Positions 38,061 through 47,644 are shown, counted from the first letter of the stretch. The stretch is 64,000 nucleotides of DNA from CAIODY01 sp046051225 (GCA_046051225.1 JBJOOR010000005.1:1-64000), one strand, 5' to 3'. Made by a program: numbers and translations. The notes: generated from the letters alone by a model not told the origin.

Positions 38061-38258
38061 TTAGTTATTTATAACTCTCACGTTTACTGCGTTCATGCCT
38101 TTTTTACCTTTTTGTTCTTCGTATTCTACTTGGTCTTTCTCACGGATAGTTCCTGATAAGCCACTGCTGTGAACGAAGATGTCTTCACCACCATTTGATG
38201 GTGTAATGAATCCGAAACCTTTGGTTTCATTGAAAAATTTTACTGTACCTGTTTGCAT
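38061..38258 (-). CDS. Cold shock protein (CspA family)
   Basis: A 65-residue OB-fold nucleic-acid-binding protein. RNP1 KGFGFI (13-18) and RNP2 DIFVH (26-30) are intact, and the start [16 protein letters not shown] is typical. It acts as an RNA chaperone. The 140-bp region upstream holds no gene and probably carries a structured leader, as in many csp genes, though no specific cold box can be claimed. Tract-rich A/T sequence dominates there. Confidence 0.96.
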   Translation of the reverse strand: MQTGTVKFFNETKGFGFITPSNGGEDIFVHSSGLSGTIREKDQVEYEEQKGKKGMNAVNVRVINN

Positions 38259-38398
38259 TGTTATTGATTAATTTTTTACAAAGTAGATATTTTTTTCGAA
38301 TGTGCCATATTTTTTTTTGTTTTTAGGCTACAATGTATATTGGTAGCGGCTATAAATTTTATTTATCAATTATCTGAATGAGTATATTTAATCGAAAT

Positions 38399-40054
38399 TT
38401 ATTTTTTAGTAGCTACTAAAACACCCGAGATACACCAGTGACTAAAACTTTCGCCTTCGTTTTTTCCTTGATTAATTACTACTTGTATAGTGTGTTTGCC
38501 TTGTGTCAATTTTTTTAATGGAATAAAATAAGGTGGTGTTAAAGTTCCAGGACACCAGTTCGAACGACTTAAATCACTAGAAGATAATCCATCTGGAAAA
38601 TTGCCCGATGCAGGATTCAACAACCTGTATGTGCCGCAATCTGTTCGCCAAGGGGTAATATGAAACTCTTCTTTCCCATCAATAAATAGTTGATTTAATT
38701 TTGGATTAAATTCGTCTCCATTTTCCCAACCACCATGTCCTGTGGTGGTAAATAATAATTGCAAATTATCTAATGAATCTGCAACTTCGAAATCAACTTT
38801 TAGCGAATCTGTTTGAAATAATTTGCCATAATTTTGCCCTTCGGCTTCCATTATATTTACTGTATTAAATAATGGTTGAATTATTTTTTTAGTTTCAGGC
38901 ATTTCGGCTTCAGGATAAAAATCAAGCTCAAGGCTTACTTTATGGCCACCTTTATCATAATTACCAATATAAACACCAATCATCATTTCTTTTTCATCGC
39001 TTGGTATTAATGAGGTTACATCTTGTTTATACACTACTGAATCACTCCAATCATAGCCTGCTATCATTCTTTTTTTATTAAAATGTCCTACTCCAAATGG
39101 AGTAAAAAAACGCATTAATTCTATTGCTGGAAAATAGTTTTTGGAAGAAATAATGCCCTGATATTTTTGTTTATTTTTATCTTCGTATATAGGCAAATTT
39201 TCTAACCCATTTGTCATGGCAGTAAAAACAGATTTTTCTTTTTGACTTGAAATAGTAAATACAGAGCCTACTCTATCATAAGCATCGCCATTGCTCCATA
39301 AAGTAAGTTTTATAAAATAACTTCCTTTTGATGCATGATCGGGAAGTTTTATTGTTTTCAAAACCACATTTCCTTTTACAAATCGGTGTTCAGTTTCAAG
39401 GTGTTTTATGGTTTTGTTTTTATTCAAATCTTCAAAATTAATTTGTTCTTTTTCGAATATTGGAATAATTGAATACCTAGATTTTATTTGTGCTGCTGCG
39501 TATTCAGGCTCTGTAATTTTTTTAAAGCTATCATTCGGAAATAAAATATTTTGCTGAATAAGCTGCATTGATTTAGCAATAATTACACGGCTACCATTTA
39601 TCGAATATTTTAAAACCAATTCATTTTGGGGTACAAACGAAATTGATGGCGAACCTTTGCACATGGCTTTATCTGTAACCCACACTTCTATTCTATTTGA
39701 AAAAATATCGTACTTTATTTTTTTACACGGCATGCCTAATAAAGTATCTTTTTCATTAGTGATTACAGCTTTTGGCAAGGAATCAAAAGATGTAATCACG
39801 GCAAATTTAGTATTGCTTAATAGGGCTGTTTTTATGGTAGTTTTATTTTTATAATCAATAAAAAAATGTTCGGTAGTTGATGAATTTGCAATAGCGGCTT
39901 TCTCGTTGTTGCATTTCAAGCTAATAGTTCTGTTCGGAATTAATTTATTGTTTTCATATTGTTCGTATACAATTTCATAATTAGATTGAGCAAATGAAAT
40001 TTTGAATAGTGAAACACAGAATAAGAATAGCGATAATTGAAAAGTTTTTTTCAT
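38399..40054 (-). CDS. Exported PNGase F-like peptide-N-glycosidase with extra N-terminal domain
   Basis: Predicted to cleave the amide bond between Asn and N-linked glycans on glycoproteins. Signal peptide 1-22. Residues about 24-165 form an extra domain similar to GLPGLI-type proteins (EKDTLLGMPCKKIKY, VEVWVTD-like IEVWVTDKAM). The two PNGase F jelly-rolls follow: the first (about 225-390) with GDAYDRVGSVF, whose Asp260 is the likely counterpart of PNGase F Asp60, and the second (about 395-551) with TTGHGGWENGDEFNP (437-451) and PWRTDCGTYR. The 551-residue layout recalls PNGase F-II of Elizabethkingia, which has an N-terminal bowl-like domain. Its promoter box is at 40091. Confidence 0.87.
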   Translation of the reverse strand: MKKTFQLSLFLFCVSLFKISFAQSNYEIVYEQYENNKLIPNRTISLKCNNEKAAIANSSTTEHFFIDYKNKTTIKTALLSNTKFAVITSFDSLPKAVITNEKDTLLGMPCKKIKYDIFSNRIEVWVTDKAMCKGSPSISFVPQNELVLKYSINGSRVIIAKSMQLIQQNILFPNDSFKKITEPEYAAAQIKSRYSIIPIFEKEQINFEDLNKNKTIKHLETEHRFVKGNVVLKTIKLPDHASKGSYFIKLTLWSNGDAYDRVGSVFTISSQKEKSVFTAMTNGLENLPIYEDKNKQKYQGIISSKNYFPAIELMRFFTPFGVGHFNKKRMIAGYDWSDSVVYKQDVTSLIPSDEKEMMIGVYIGNYDKGGHKVSLELDFYPEAEMPETKKIIQPLFNTVNIMEAEGQNYGKLFQTDSLKVDFEVADSLDNLQLLFTTTGHGGWENGDEFNPKLNQLFIDGKEEFHITPWRTDCGTYRLLNPASGNFPDGLSSSDLSRSNWCPGTLTPPYFIPLKKLTQGKHTIQVVINQGKNEGESFSHWCISGVLVATKK

Positions 40055-40090
40055 GTTATGGTTTAACTAAAATGATTTTTTTGTTTGATA

Positions 40091-40098
40091 CAAATGTA
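40091..40098 (-). promoter_or_regulatory. -7 box for the PNGase F-like gene
   Basis: Reverse strand TTACATTTGTATC contains TACATTTG, 36 bases before the ATG. The same 13 bases occur upstream of the flippase gene. Confidence 0.5.
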
Positions 40099-40150
40099 AG
40101 CAACGCTTTATTTAAAAATACTTTGATACTGTTATTCATCTTAAAAAAAC

Positions 40151-40183
40151 AAAAAAGCCTCATCAAATGGATGAGGCTTTTTT
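40151..40183 (-). terminator. Terminator after the GME-like gene
   Basis: AAAAAAGCCTCATC, a 4-base loop, then GATGAGGCTTTTTT, 28 bases beyond the epimerase stop. Stem identical to that at 27542-27576. Confidence 0.88.
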
Positions 40184-40210
40184 GTTCATAATAAGTATCT
40201 TCTAAAATAG

Positions 40211-41182
40211 CTATTTATTATTTTTATTTTCTACTTGTGTTTTTATCCAATTAAAAGTTTTTGTAACTCCATCAATCAACGGCTGCGAAGGAGCCCAACC
40301 TAATTTTTCGTGAATTAATTTATTGTCTGAATTTCTACCTCTAACACCCGTTGGGCCAGGAATATTTTTTAAAGTAATATTTTTGCCTGATAATGCTACA
40401 ATCATTTTTGCAAAATCATTAATGCTAATCATTTCTTCGCTTCCAATATTTACTGGGCCTGTAAATTCTGAACGGGTTAATCGTAATATACCTTCTACAC
40501 ATTCATCAATGTATAAAAACGAACGAGTTTGCAAACCATCGCCCCATATTTCAATTGTTCCACCATCTACACATTCGGCTACTTTACGGCAAATAGCAGC
40601 TGGTGCTTTTTCTTTGCCACCTGTCCAAGTGCCTTCCACTCCAAAAATATTATGAAAACGTGCTACTCTTACATTCAATCCGTAATTTCTTTGATATGAT
40701 AAATATAATCTTTCGCTAAATAATTTTTCCCAACCATATTCGCTATCGGGTGCAGCTGGGTAGGCACTTTCTTCATTGCATTTAGGGTTATCAGGGTCTT
40801 CCTGATTATAGGCAGGATACATACAAGCGCTTGATGAATAAAATACGCTGCCCACTTTATGTTCATTACATAAATGGCAAATATTCAAATTAATAATTGC
40901 CGAATTGTGCATCACATCAGCATCGTGGTCGCCTGTAAAAATATAGCCTGCACCGCCCATATCGGCAGCTAATTGATATACTTCATCAAAATAGCCATCT
41001 AATACTTGTTCGCAAACAGATTGGCGACGTAAATCGCCTACTACAAAATCATCCGCAGCAGTAATAGAAAATTCAGGATTTTTTAAATCAACACCTCTTA
41101 CCCAAAAGCCTTCGCTTTTTAATCGTTTTACTAAATGGCTGCCTATAAATCCACCTGCTCCAAGTACTAATGCTTTTTTCAT
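40211..41182 (-). CDS. NAD-dependent epimerase, GDP-mannose 3,5-epimerase-like
   Basis: An extended SDR nucleotide-sugar enzyme, strikingly like the plant GDP-mannose 3',5'-epimerase that makes GDP-L-galactose and GDP-L-gulose. NAD loop GAGGFIGSH at 8-16. Catalytic set: Cys120 in SSSACMYP, Tyr149 and Lys153 (YGWEK), and Lys192 in GKEKAPAAICRK. The block GDGLQTRSFLYIDECVEG (about 214-231) and PGPTGVRGRNSDN are also family signatures. Length 323. It overlaps the upstream flippase by 4 bp (ATGA), so the two are translationally coupled, and a surface polysaccharide role is likely. The actual substrate needs biochemistry. Confidence 0.88.
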   Translation of the reverse strand: MKKALVLGAGGFIGSHLVKRLKSEGFWVRGVDLKNPEFSITAADDFVVGDLRRQSVCEQVLDGYFDEVYQLAADMGGAGYIFTGDHDADVMHNSAIINLNICHLCNEHKVGSVFYSSSACMYPAYNQEDPDNPKCNEESAYPAAPDSEYGWEKLFSERLYLSYQRNYGLNVRVARFHNIFGVEGTWTGGKEKAPAAICRKVAECVDGGTIEIWGDGLQTRSFLYIDECVEGILRLTRSEFTGPVNIGSEEMISINDFAKMIVALSGKNITLKNIPGPTGVRGRNSDNKLIHEKLGWAPSQPLIDGVTKTFNWIKTQVENKNNK

Positions 41183-42648
41183 TTTATGATGTTGAATTTT
41201 TGTAATTGTTGTGTTATTAAATTATTTAATTTATATCTATGATTAGCATATAAATAGAATGCAAAAATAATAATAATTGTCACTATTGATTTAAAAAGTA
41301 AAGTGTAAATATATTGTTGAAATGGAATGTAGTATAACGCAATAATAGCCGCTACAGAAATAGTAATTAAATACATTTTGGTGTATGGATAATGATACTT
41401 TGATTCGTTTCGTTTATTTAATACCGATGATGAAATTACTTGGCTGCCGTAAGATATTATTTTAACAAAACACAATCCTAAAATGCCCAATTTTGGAATG
41501 AACAACATATTACCGCCTACATTAATAATAAAACAAATGATGGTAATAAAAATCATATACTTCATGTTTTGCCTATTTAAAAATATAGGTATATTAAGCA
41601 TTTGCCCTACAAATACTAAATAATAACCACCTACCAACATGGGTACAAATTTGCAGGCATTCAGCAAATCTTTATTTCTTGAAAATACATAAATTACTTC
41701 GTAGTTATAATATGCTATCAACATAGCACCAATGCCTACGGCAAATAACAAATCGTTTATCAATCCATGAATTTTACTATCAATTTTTTCATGTTTATCT
41801 AAATTAAAATAATAGGGTTGAAATGCAGCAATTACAGATTCTTTGATGATTGAAAATATACCAGCAAAAGTAGTAGCAATATAAAATATGCCTAAAGAAT
41901 CGGCACCAATATATTTATTCAGAAAAAAATTATCGCTGTATTCAGATATGTTTCCTAAAAAAATAAAAGGGAAAACACTTGCGCCATATTTAATACACGA
42001 TTTTAAAACTGCTTTATTGAAAAAATAAATAGCTCGGCGATAGAACACAATGGTAGCATAAGCACCCATAATTAGATTGCTAACAATGGTACTATAAATC
42101 ATACCTATTACATTCATCTTAAAGCCTACCACAAATACTAAATTAAACCCAACATTTAAAATAAAATAAGCATTATCAAGCATAAATGCTTGTTTGCCTT
42201 TTTGTGCCGATTTAATATAGCTAATATATACATTATAAATAGCCTGAAATGGCATATTAATGATGGTTACAAATATAAATGGGTAAAAACTAATATTGCC
42301 CAAATAAGGTATCAGCAGCCATTTGGCGGTAAGCAACAAGCCTATACAAATAATAGATGATGAAAACAAAGTGGCTACAAAAACACTGCCTACTACTTCA
42401 TAAACATGTCCTGTTTTTTTGCCTCTTACATAAATCATTCTCGACATGGCTCTTGGCAATTCGAACATTGCCATTATCATAATTAAAGCACTAAGACTAC
42501 TGGTGTATGATAAAATACCATAATCGGTTTTAGTTAAATAGGATGAAAAAATAGGGAATAAAAATATACTCGAAGCTCGTTGCAAAATTGAACTTATTGA
42601 ATATAAAAAACTATTAGCTGAAAGTTTTTTTAACGACCCACTACTCAT
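41179..42648 (-). CDS. Polysaccharide flippase (Wzx/MATE-like, MVF/PST type)
   Basis: A 489-residue integral membrane protein with about fourteen helices, which would translocate lipid-linked saccharide units across the inner membrane. The N-terminus (SANSFLYSISSILQRASSIFLFP) is typical of Wzx-type O-antigen flippases. The 4-bp overlap with the epimerase gene indicates joint expression. No glycosyltransferase or polymerase adjoins it, so it is a partial locus with partners elsewhere. A -7 box lies 49 bp upstream. Confidence 0.87.
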   Translation of the reverse strand: MSSGSLKKLSANSFLYSISSILQRASSIFLFPIFSSYLTKTDYGILSYTSSLSALIMIMAMFELPRAMSRMIYVRGKKTGHVYEVVGSVFVATLFSSSIICIGLLLTAKWLLIPYLGNISFYPFIFVTIINMPFQAIYNVYISYIKSAQKGKQAFMLDNAYFILNVGFNLVFVVGFKMNVIGMIYSTIVSNLIMGAYATIVFYRRAIYFFNKAVLKSCIKYGASVFPFIFLGNISEYSDNFFLNKYIGADSLGIFYIATTFAGIFSIIKESVIAAFQPYYFNLDKHEKIDSKIHGLINDLLFAVGIGAMLIAYYNYEVIYVFSRNKDLLNACKFVPMLVGGYYLVFVGQMLNIPIFLNRQNMKYMIFITIICFIINVGGNMLFIPKLGILGLCFVKIISYGSQVISSSVLNKRNESKYHYPYTKMYLITISVAAIIALYYIPFQQYIYTLLFKSIVTIIIIFAFYLYANHRYKLNNLITQQLQKFNIIK

Positions 42649-42696
42649 TTAATTACTGTTTCTGAATTTATTTTTATGAATTATGAAGATACGATA

Positions 42697-42704
42697 CAAA
42701 TGTA
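42697..42704 (-). promoter_or_regulatory. -7 box for the flippase-epimerase unit
   Basis: Reverse strand TACATTTG within TTACATTTGTATC, 49 bases before the flippase ATG. Confidence 0.5.
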
Positions 42705-42803
42705 ATTTAATAACAATCCTACTATTTAAAAAAATCATAAATCTTTTAACATTGGCGTTAAAGAAGTATATTTTTGTACAAATCAAATTAACATCAATTT
42801 AAA

Positions 42804-43832
42804 GTGAAGAATGTAATTATTGCTAAAGATTTTGAGGCTTTGCACAAATATTTATCTAAAAATGAATACTCTAAACTATTTATTTTAACCGATACAAATA
42901 CCCGTAAACATTGTTTGCCATTGGTTAAAGAGCTACTACCATCGGCTATTATTATTACCATAAAAGCTGGTGATGAATATAAATCTGTATTATCGTCAGA
43001 AAAAATATGGAGTACATTAAATCAAAATTTTGCTGATAAAAATTCATTGCTCATCAATTTAGGTGGTGGTATGATTACCGATTTAGGTGGCTTTGCTGCA
43101 TCTACTTATAAACGGGGCATAAAATTTATTCATGTTCCTACTTCATTAATGGCCATGTGTGATGCAGCAATTGGTGGCAAAACTGCTATTAATTTTAGTT
43201 CGATAAAAAATAATATTGGTTCGTTTCAATTGCCCGAATCCACTTTTATTAATCATGAATTTTTAAAAACATTGCCCGAACGAGAACTAAAAAATGGATT
43301 AGCCGAAATTATAAAACATTGCATATTGCAGCAAAAAACAAATTGGTTAAAGAAAATTTTAAATGAACAAGAATTAGTTGAAATAGATTGGTTTAAATTA
43401 ATTCAACATTCGGTTAAATATAAATTGAGCATTGTAAAAAATGATTTTAAAGAAACTGGTGAAAGAAAACTATTAAACTTTGGACACACCATTGGTCATG
43501 CCATTGAAAGTTATTACCAAAACCAAAAAAGTAAAAAAATAATGCATGGCGAAGCAGTAGCAATTGGCATGTGGGTGGAAATAATTTTATCAAATTTATG
43601 TTTACAATATCCAGCTTTAAAAGCAAATGATTTATTTGATATAATCGAATTTTATTTTGGGTATAAAAAATTTGATAACAAAACTAAAGATGAAATTTTA
43701 CCATTTTTATTACATGATAAAAAGAACAAAAACAATTTAATTAATTTTACTTTGTTGCAAAAAAATGGTGTTCCGGCAATTGATTGTTTAATTTCTACAG
43801 CAGTAATAAAACATGCCATCTATTTTTATTAA
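42804..43832 (+). CDS. aroB: 3-dehydroquinate synthase
   Basis: It converts DAHP to 3-dehydroquinate, step two of the shikimate pathway, using NAD+ and a metal. The start is GTG. Signatures: GGGMITDLGGFAASTYKRG (NAD/metal region, about 80-98), IGGKTAINF, and LNFGHTIGHAIE (zinc His residues, about 224-235), with HGEAVAIGM after. At 342 residues it is of usual length. It overlaps aroA by 20 bp. Confidence 0.95.
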   Translation: MKNVIIAKDFEALHKYLSKNEYSKLFILTDTNTRKHCLPLVKELLPSAIIITIKAGDEYKSVLSSEKIWSTLNQNFADKNSLLINLGGGMITDLGGFAASTYKRGIKFIHVPTSLMAMCDAAIGGKTAINFSSIKNNIGSFQLPESTFINHEFLKTLPERELKNGLAEIIKHCILQQKTNWLKKILNEQELVEIDWFKLIQHSVKYKLSIVKNDFKETGERKLLNFGHTIGHAIESYYQNQKSKKIMHGEAVAIGMWVEIILSNLCLQYPALKANDLFDIIEFYFGYKKFDNKTKDEILPFLLHDKKNKNNLINFTLLQKNGVPAIDCLISTAVIKHAIYFY

Positions 43833-45099
43833 TCATCCTACAAAAATTATTAATGGAACTGTAAAAGTGCCTAGCAGCAAAAGTATTAGCAATAGGGCAT
43901 TGATACTGCAACATTTATTTGGCGATGAAACCGTTACCATTTCAAATGTATCTGAAGCAAAAGACACACAGCTTTTAATTGATTGTTTAGATCAACTTAC
44001 ATTTCATAAAAAATCAAGTTCAAGTAATTATAAATCGGCATTTGTGGTGGATGCTTGGAACGCAGGTACAGCATTTAGATTTTTAACCGCTTTACTTGCT
44101 ATCACACCTGGTAAATGGATTTTAACTGGCGATAACAGAATGCACCAGCGACCAATAAAAACATTGGTAGATGCATTAATTTTTTTGGGCGCTAATATAT
44201 CATATATTGAAAAAAAAGGTTACCCACCTTTGCAAATTATTGGTACAGAAATTTATGGTGGTCATGTATCTATGAATACACAACAAAGTAGCCAATTTGT
44301 AAATGCTATGTTGTTGATTGCGCCTACATTTGCTAAAGGATTAACTATTCAATTAGAGGCAAATCCTGTATCCGAAAGTTATATTGATAATACTATTGGT
44401 GTATTAAAAATGTTTGGCGTTGAATGCTATAAACAGGGTAATTATTTAGAAGTAAAATCTACTAAGTCAATCAATAAAAATTATGATGTTGAATCTGATT
44501 GGAGCAGTATTGCTTTTTTTGTTGAAATAGCTGCTTTATCAAATGAAGCAAATATTATTATTGAAAATATTGCCGCTAAAAGTATTCAAGGCGATTATAT
44601 AATTTGCCAAATAGCTGAAAACTATGGCGTTGAATGTGTATTTGAAAACAATAATTTAGTAATCAAGAAAAATAAAAATTCGGCAGCAAAAAAGAAAGAA
44701 ATATTTGAATTTGATTTTCGTTCAACACCCGATTTAACACAACCTGTAGCAGCCATGAGCGCAGGATTAGGAATAGATACTTTTTTTAAAGGCATTGATC
44801 ATTTAGCACTAAAAGAAACAGATAGAATTAAAGCTTTGGAAAATGAATTGCATAAAATAAATGTACAGTTTACTCGGAAAAATGATTTTCATATTTTGAA
44901 AAATCCGAAAGAAATTGAACCTATTTCATCCATTTCATTTAACACTTACAACGATCATAGAATGGCTATGAGCCTTGCCCCCATGTGTTTAAAATTAGGA
45001 CAAATAGAAATTAAAGACCCTTTAGTAGTTGAAAAATCATTTCCCGATTTTTGGGCAGAAATGGAAAAATTAGGATTTGAAACAAACTATAAAAAATAG
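43813..45099 (+). CDS. aroA: 3-phosphoshikimate 1-carboxyvinyltransferase (EPSP synthase)
   Basis: It transfers the enolpyruvyl group of PEP to shikimate 3-phosphate. KVPSSKSISNRALIL (17-31) binds both substrates. The glycine-96-region motif is WNAGTAFRFL (about 86-95), where the usual TAMR is TAFR. The C-terminal NDHRMAMSLA signature is intact, and DFRSTPDLTQP is present. Length 428. The ATG lies 20 bp inside aroB, so translation is coupled. I do not infer herbicide sensitivity from these residues. Confidence 0.94.
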   Translation: MPSIFINHPTKIINGTVKVPSSKSISNRALILQHLFGDETVTISNVSEAKDTQLLIDCLDQLTFHKKSSSSNYKSAFVVDAWNAGTAFRFLTALLAITPGKWILTGDNRMHQRPIKTLVDALIFLGANISYIEKKGYPPLQIIGTEIYGGHVSMNTQQSSQFVNAMLLIAPTFAKGLTIQLEANPVSESYIDNTIGVLKMFGVECYKQGNYLEVKSTKSINKNYDVESDWSSIAFFVEIAALSNEANIIIENIAAKSIQGDYIICQIAENYGVECVFENNNLVIKKNKNSAAKKKEIFEFDFRSTPDLTQPVAAMSAGLGIDTFFKGIDHLALKETDRIKALENELHKINVQFTRKNDFHILKNPKEIEPISSISFNTYNDHRMAMSLAPMCLKLGQIEIKDPLVVEKSFPDFWAEMEKLGFETNYKK

Positions 45100-45105
45100 A
45101 AAACA

Positions 45106-46029
45106 ATGACACAAGAATCCATTATATCCGAAACATCAAATATTGAACTATTAGCCAAACAAGTAGTGGAAGGCTTCATTATTGGATTGCATAAAAGCCC
45201 GTTTCATGGCTTTAGTGTTGAGTTTGCCGAACATAGATTATATAATACTGGCGAACCCATAAAAAATATTGATTGGAAAGTTTTTGGACGAACAGATAAA
45301 TTGTTTTCCAAAAAATATGAGGAAGAAACTAATTTAAGATGCCAGCTAATAGTTGATTGCAGCGGTAGCATGTACTTTCCGCAAACTAACGGAAAGCCCG
45401 ATAATAATAGCAAAATAAAATTTGCTGTAGTGGCTGCCGCTTGTTTTCAGCAACTAATGAAAAAGCAACGTGATGCTGTAGGATTAAGTTTATTTAGCAA
45501 TGATGTTTTATTTCATGCCGATGCAAAAAGTAGCAGCATACAACACCAATTGATAAATGTTGAATTGCAAAAATTAATTGATAGCCCAACTGAAAATAAA
45601 ACATCAAATACTGCTTTGGCATTGCATCAAATTGCTGAAGGAATTCATAAAAGAAGTTTAATTATTATATTAAGCGATATGATGGATAATATGAGTAGCA
45701 AAGGTTTAGAAGATATATTTGCCGCCTTGCAACATTTAAAATACAACAAACACGAAGTAATTGTTTTTGATATTGCTGATAAAAAACAAGAGTTAGATTT
45801 TAATTTTGAAAACCGACCTTATGAATTTATTGATTTAGAAACAGGCGAAAAAATAAAGCTACAATCGGAAGAAATAAAGCTTCATTATATTTCGCAAATG
45901 CAAAAAATAAAACAAGATTTAAAACTAAAATGTGCTCAATATAAAATTGATTTAATTGAAGCTGATGTAAACGAAGGTGTGCAAAAAATATTAATGCCCT
46001 ATTTATTGAAACGACAAAAATTGATTTAA
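45106..46029 (+). CDS. DUF58 domain protein
   Basis: A 307-residue cytoplasmic protein, beginning with helices and the DUF58 core FAEHRLYNTGEPIKNIDWKVF (about 40-60), then a von Willebrand A-like fold with a MIDAS-type DCSGSMYF (about 84-91). In many genomes DUF58 is paired with a MoxR-type AAA ATPase; none adjoins here. It follows aroA by 6 bp and overlaps the stop of the convergent UbiA-like gene by 4 bp. Confidence 0.9.
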   Translation: MTQESIISETSNIELLAKQVVEGFIIGLHKSPFHGFSVEFAEHRLYNTGEPIKNIDWKVFGRTDKLFSKKYEEETNLRCQLIVDCSGSMYFPQTNGKPDNNSKIKFAVVAAACFQQLMKKQRDAVGLSLFSNDVLFHADAKSSSIQHQLINVELQKLIDSPTENKTSNTALALHQIAEGIHKRSLIIILSDMMDNMSSKGLEDIFAALQHLKYNKHEVIVFDIADKKQELDFNFENRPYEFIDLETGEKIKLQSEEIKLHYISQMQKIKQDLKLKCAQYKIDLIEADVNEGVQKILMPYLLKRQKLI

Positions 46030-46832
46030 CTTATGTAATACGAAGCTATTACCAATAAGGCTTCTATACCAATTATTACATCTAGTAAATATTCAATCCC
46101 ATTTACTTTTTTACGATGAATACATAAAACTGATGAAGTAATCAACACAAAAGAAAGTATCATGCTAAACAATAAAAGCAAGATTGAAATTTTAAATACA
46201 TCATGTTGTATGATCATGCAAACTAAAAAATAAATCGGCACTATTAATTGCATGGATGATAAAAGCAACACCGATATTTTGCTCACATTTACACCATAAG
46301 TAATAGGGAAAGTTTTTAATCCGTTCATTTTATCTTTTGGTATTTGCAATAAATCGTTGGCTATACACAAAGCAGATATTTCTAAAAATTTTAAAACAAA
46401 TAATAGTATTGAAAAATCTAATATTTTGCCATCAAATACGGCAGTTTCGGCGGTTAATAATATAATTATTACTGCCCAACACAAACCAATAATAAATGGT
46501 TTTAAGTAAGGATAAAACCTAAACCCAATTTTATTTTTTGATGGCAATTGATACAAAAACGAAATAGTGCCAATTGAAAAAAGCAATAGCTGAAAATAAT
46601 AATCGAAAAAGAAAGAAAGTATAATAACAGCTACCAAAGGCAATTGCCATGTAAGTTTTATTCGTTTTCTGAAATAATTATAAGCTGCTGCTACTACCAA
46701 AAATTGAATAAAAAAAAGTAATACAGATTTTCGGATATCAACATAATTATTCAGTAGTAATGAATAACTAAATCCTGAAATTGCTGCGGCTAATCCGAGA
46801 TGAATATTATATTTGGCGATGTAACGAAACAC
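46026..46832 (-). CDS. UbiA-like prenyltransferase-family membrane protein
   Basis: A 268-residue protein with about eight hydrophobic helices, starting at GTG. A weak UbiA pattern is present: IANDLLQIPKDKMNGLKTFP (about 158-177) resembles the second Asp-rich motif (D-x3-D with K-T-x-P). The first Asp-rich motif is degenerate (NNYVDIRK), so it may be a diverged or non-prenyl member. No quinone genes adjoin. Its first codon lies only 5 bp from the ispE start on the other strand. Confidence 0.6.
   Translation of the reverse strand: MFRYIAKYNIHLGLAAAISGFSYSLLLNNYVDIRKSVLLFFIQFLVVAAAYNYFRKRIKLTWQLPLVAVIILSFFFDYYFQLLLFSIGTISFLYQLPSKNKIGFRFYPYLKPFIIGLCWAVIIILLTAETAVFDGKILDFSILLFVLKFLEISALCIANDLLQIPKDKMNGLKTFPITYGVNVSKISVLLLSSMQLIVPIYFLVCMIIQHDVFKISILLLLFSMILSFVLITSSVLCIHRKKVNGIEYLLDVIIGIEALLVIASYYIS
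46808..46815 (+). promoter_or_regulatory. -7 box for ispE, inside the UbiA-like gene
   Basis: TATATTTG (TAnnTTTG) 22 bases before the ispE ATG. It lies within the first eight codons of the oppositely directed UbiA-like gene. Confidence 0.45.
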
Positions 46833-46837
46833 TATTT

Positions 46838-47644
46838 ATGATAATTTTTCCAAACGCTAAAGTAAACTTTGGTTTGAATATTATTAGCAAACGGGCTGAT
46901 GGTTTTCATAATATCGAATCTGTATTTGTGCCTGTTGCTATTCATGATGCATTAGAGTTTGTACCTGCAAATGATGTGTCATTCAGCACTTCGGGCTTAC
47001 CTATACCAGGCAATACCAATGATAATTTAATTTTTAAAGCATTTTATTTACTAAAATCGAAATATAATTTGCCTAATTTAAAAATTCATTTGCATAAAAA
47101 TATTCCTATGGGTGCAGGCTTGGGAGGTGGTTCGGCCGATGCTGCTTTTTTTATTTCAGCAATTAATGCTTATTTTAATTTAAACATGCAGCAGTTGGAA
47201 ATGATAAGCATGGCTACTAAATTAGGAAGCGATTGTGCATTTTTTATTACTAATAAAATGGCACATGCTACTGAAAAAGGCGAAATGCTTGAGCCTATTG
47301 CTATTAATTTATCTGCCTATAAAATTTGTGTAATTCATCCTGAAATACATGTAAATACGGCTTGGGCATATAGTAAAATAAAACCTTTGCAGCCTATCCA
47401 ATCTATTAAGGAGATAATTCAGCAGCCTATTGAAACATGGAAAAATACTTTGGTGAATGATTTTGAAAAACCTGTTTTCGAAAATCATCCCGAAATAGAA
47501 AATCTGAAAAACGAATTTTATAAGCATGGTGCTGTATATGCATCTATGAGTGGAAGCGGCTCGGCAGTATTTGGTATTTTTAAAAATGAAATTCCTACAT
47601 TTACTTTTCAACAAAACTTTACAATTTTTAATTGTTCATTCTAA
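46838..47644 (+). CDS. ispE: 4-diphosphocytidyl-2-C-methyl-D-erythritol kinase
   Basis: A GHMP kinase of the non-mevalonate (MEP) isoprenoid pathway. Start MIIFPNAKVNFGLNI; the earlier in-frame ATG at 46781 would overlap the opposite gene and lies ahead of the likely promoter. ATP loop PMGAGLGGGSADAAF (about 89-103), and a C-terminal GSGSAVFGIF strand. Length 268 is usual. Confidence 0.94.
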   Translation: MIIFPNAKVNFGLNIISKRADGFHNIESVFVPVAIHDALEFVPANDVSFSTSGLPIPGNTNDNLIFKAFYLLKSKYNLPNLKIHLHKNIPMGAGLGGGSADAAFFISAINAYFNLNMQQLEMISMATKLGSDCAFFITNKMAHATEKGEMLEPIAINLSAYKICVIHPEIHVNTAWAYSKIKPLQPIQSIKEIIQQPIETWKNTLVNDFEKPVFENHPEIENLKNEFYKHGAVYASMSGSGSAVFGIFKNEIPTFTFQQNFTIFNCSF

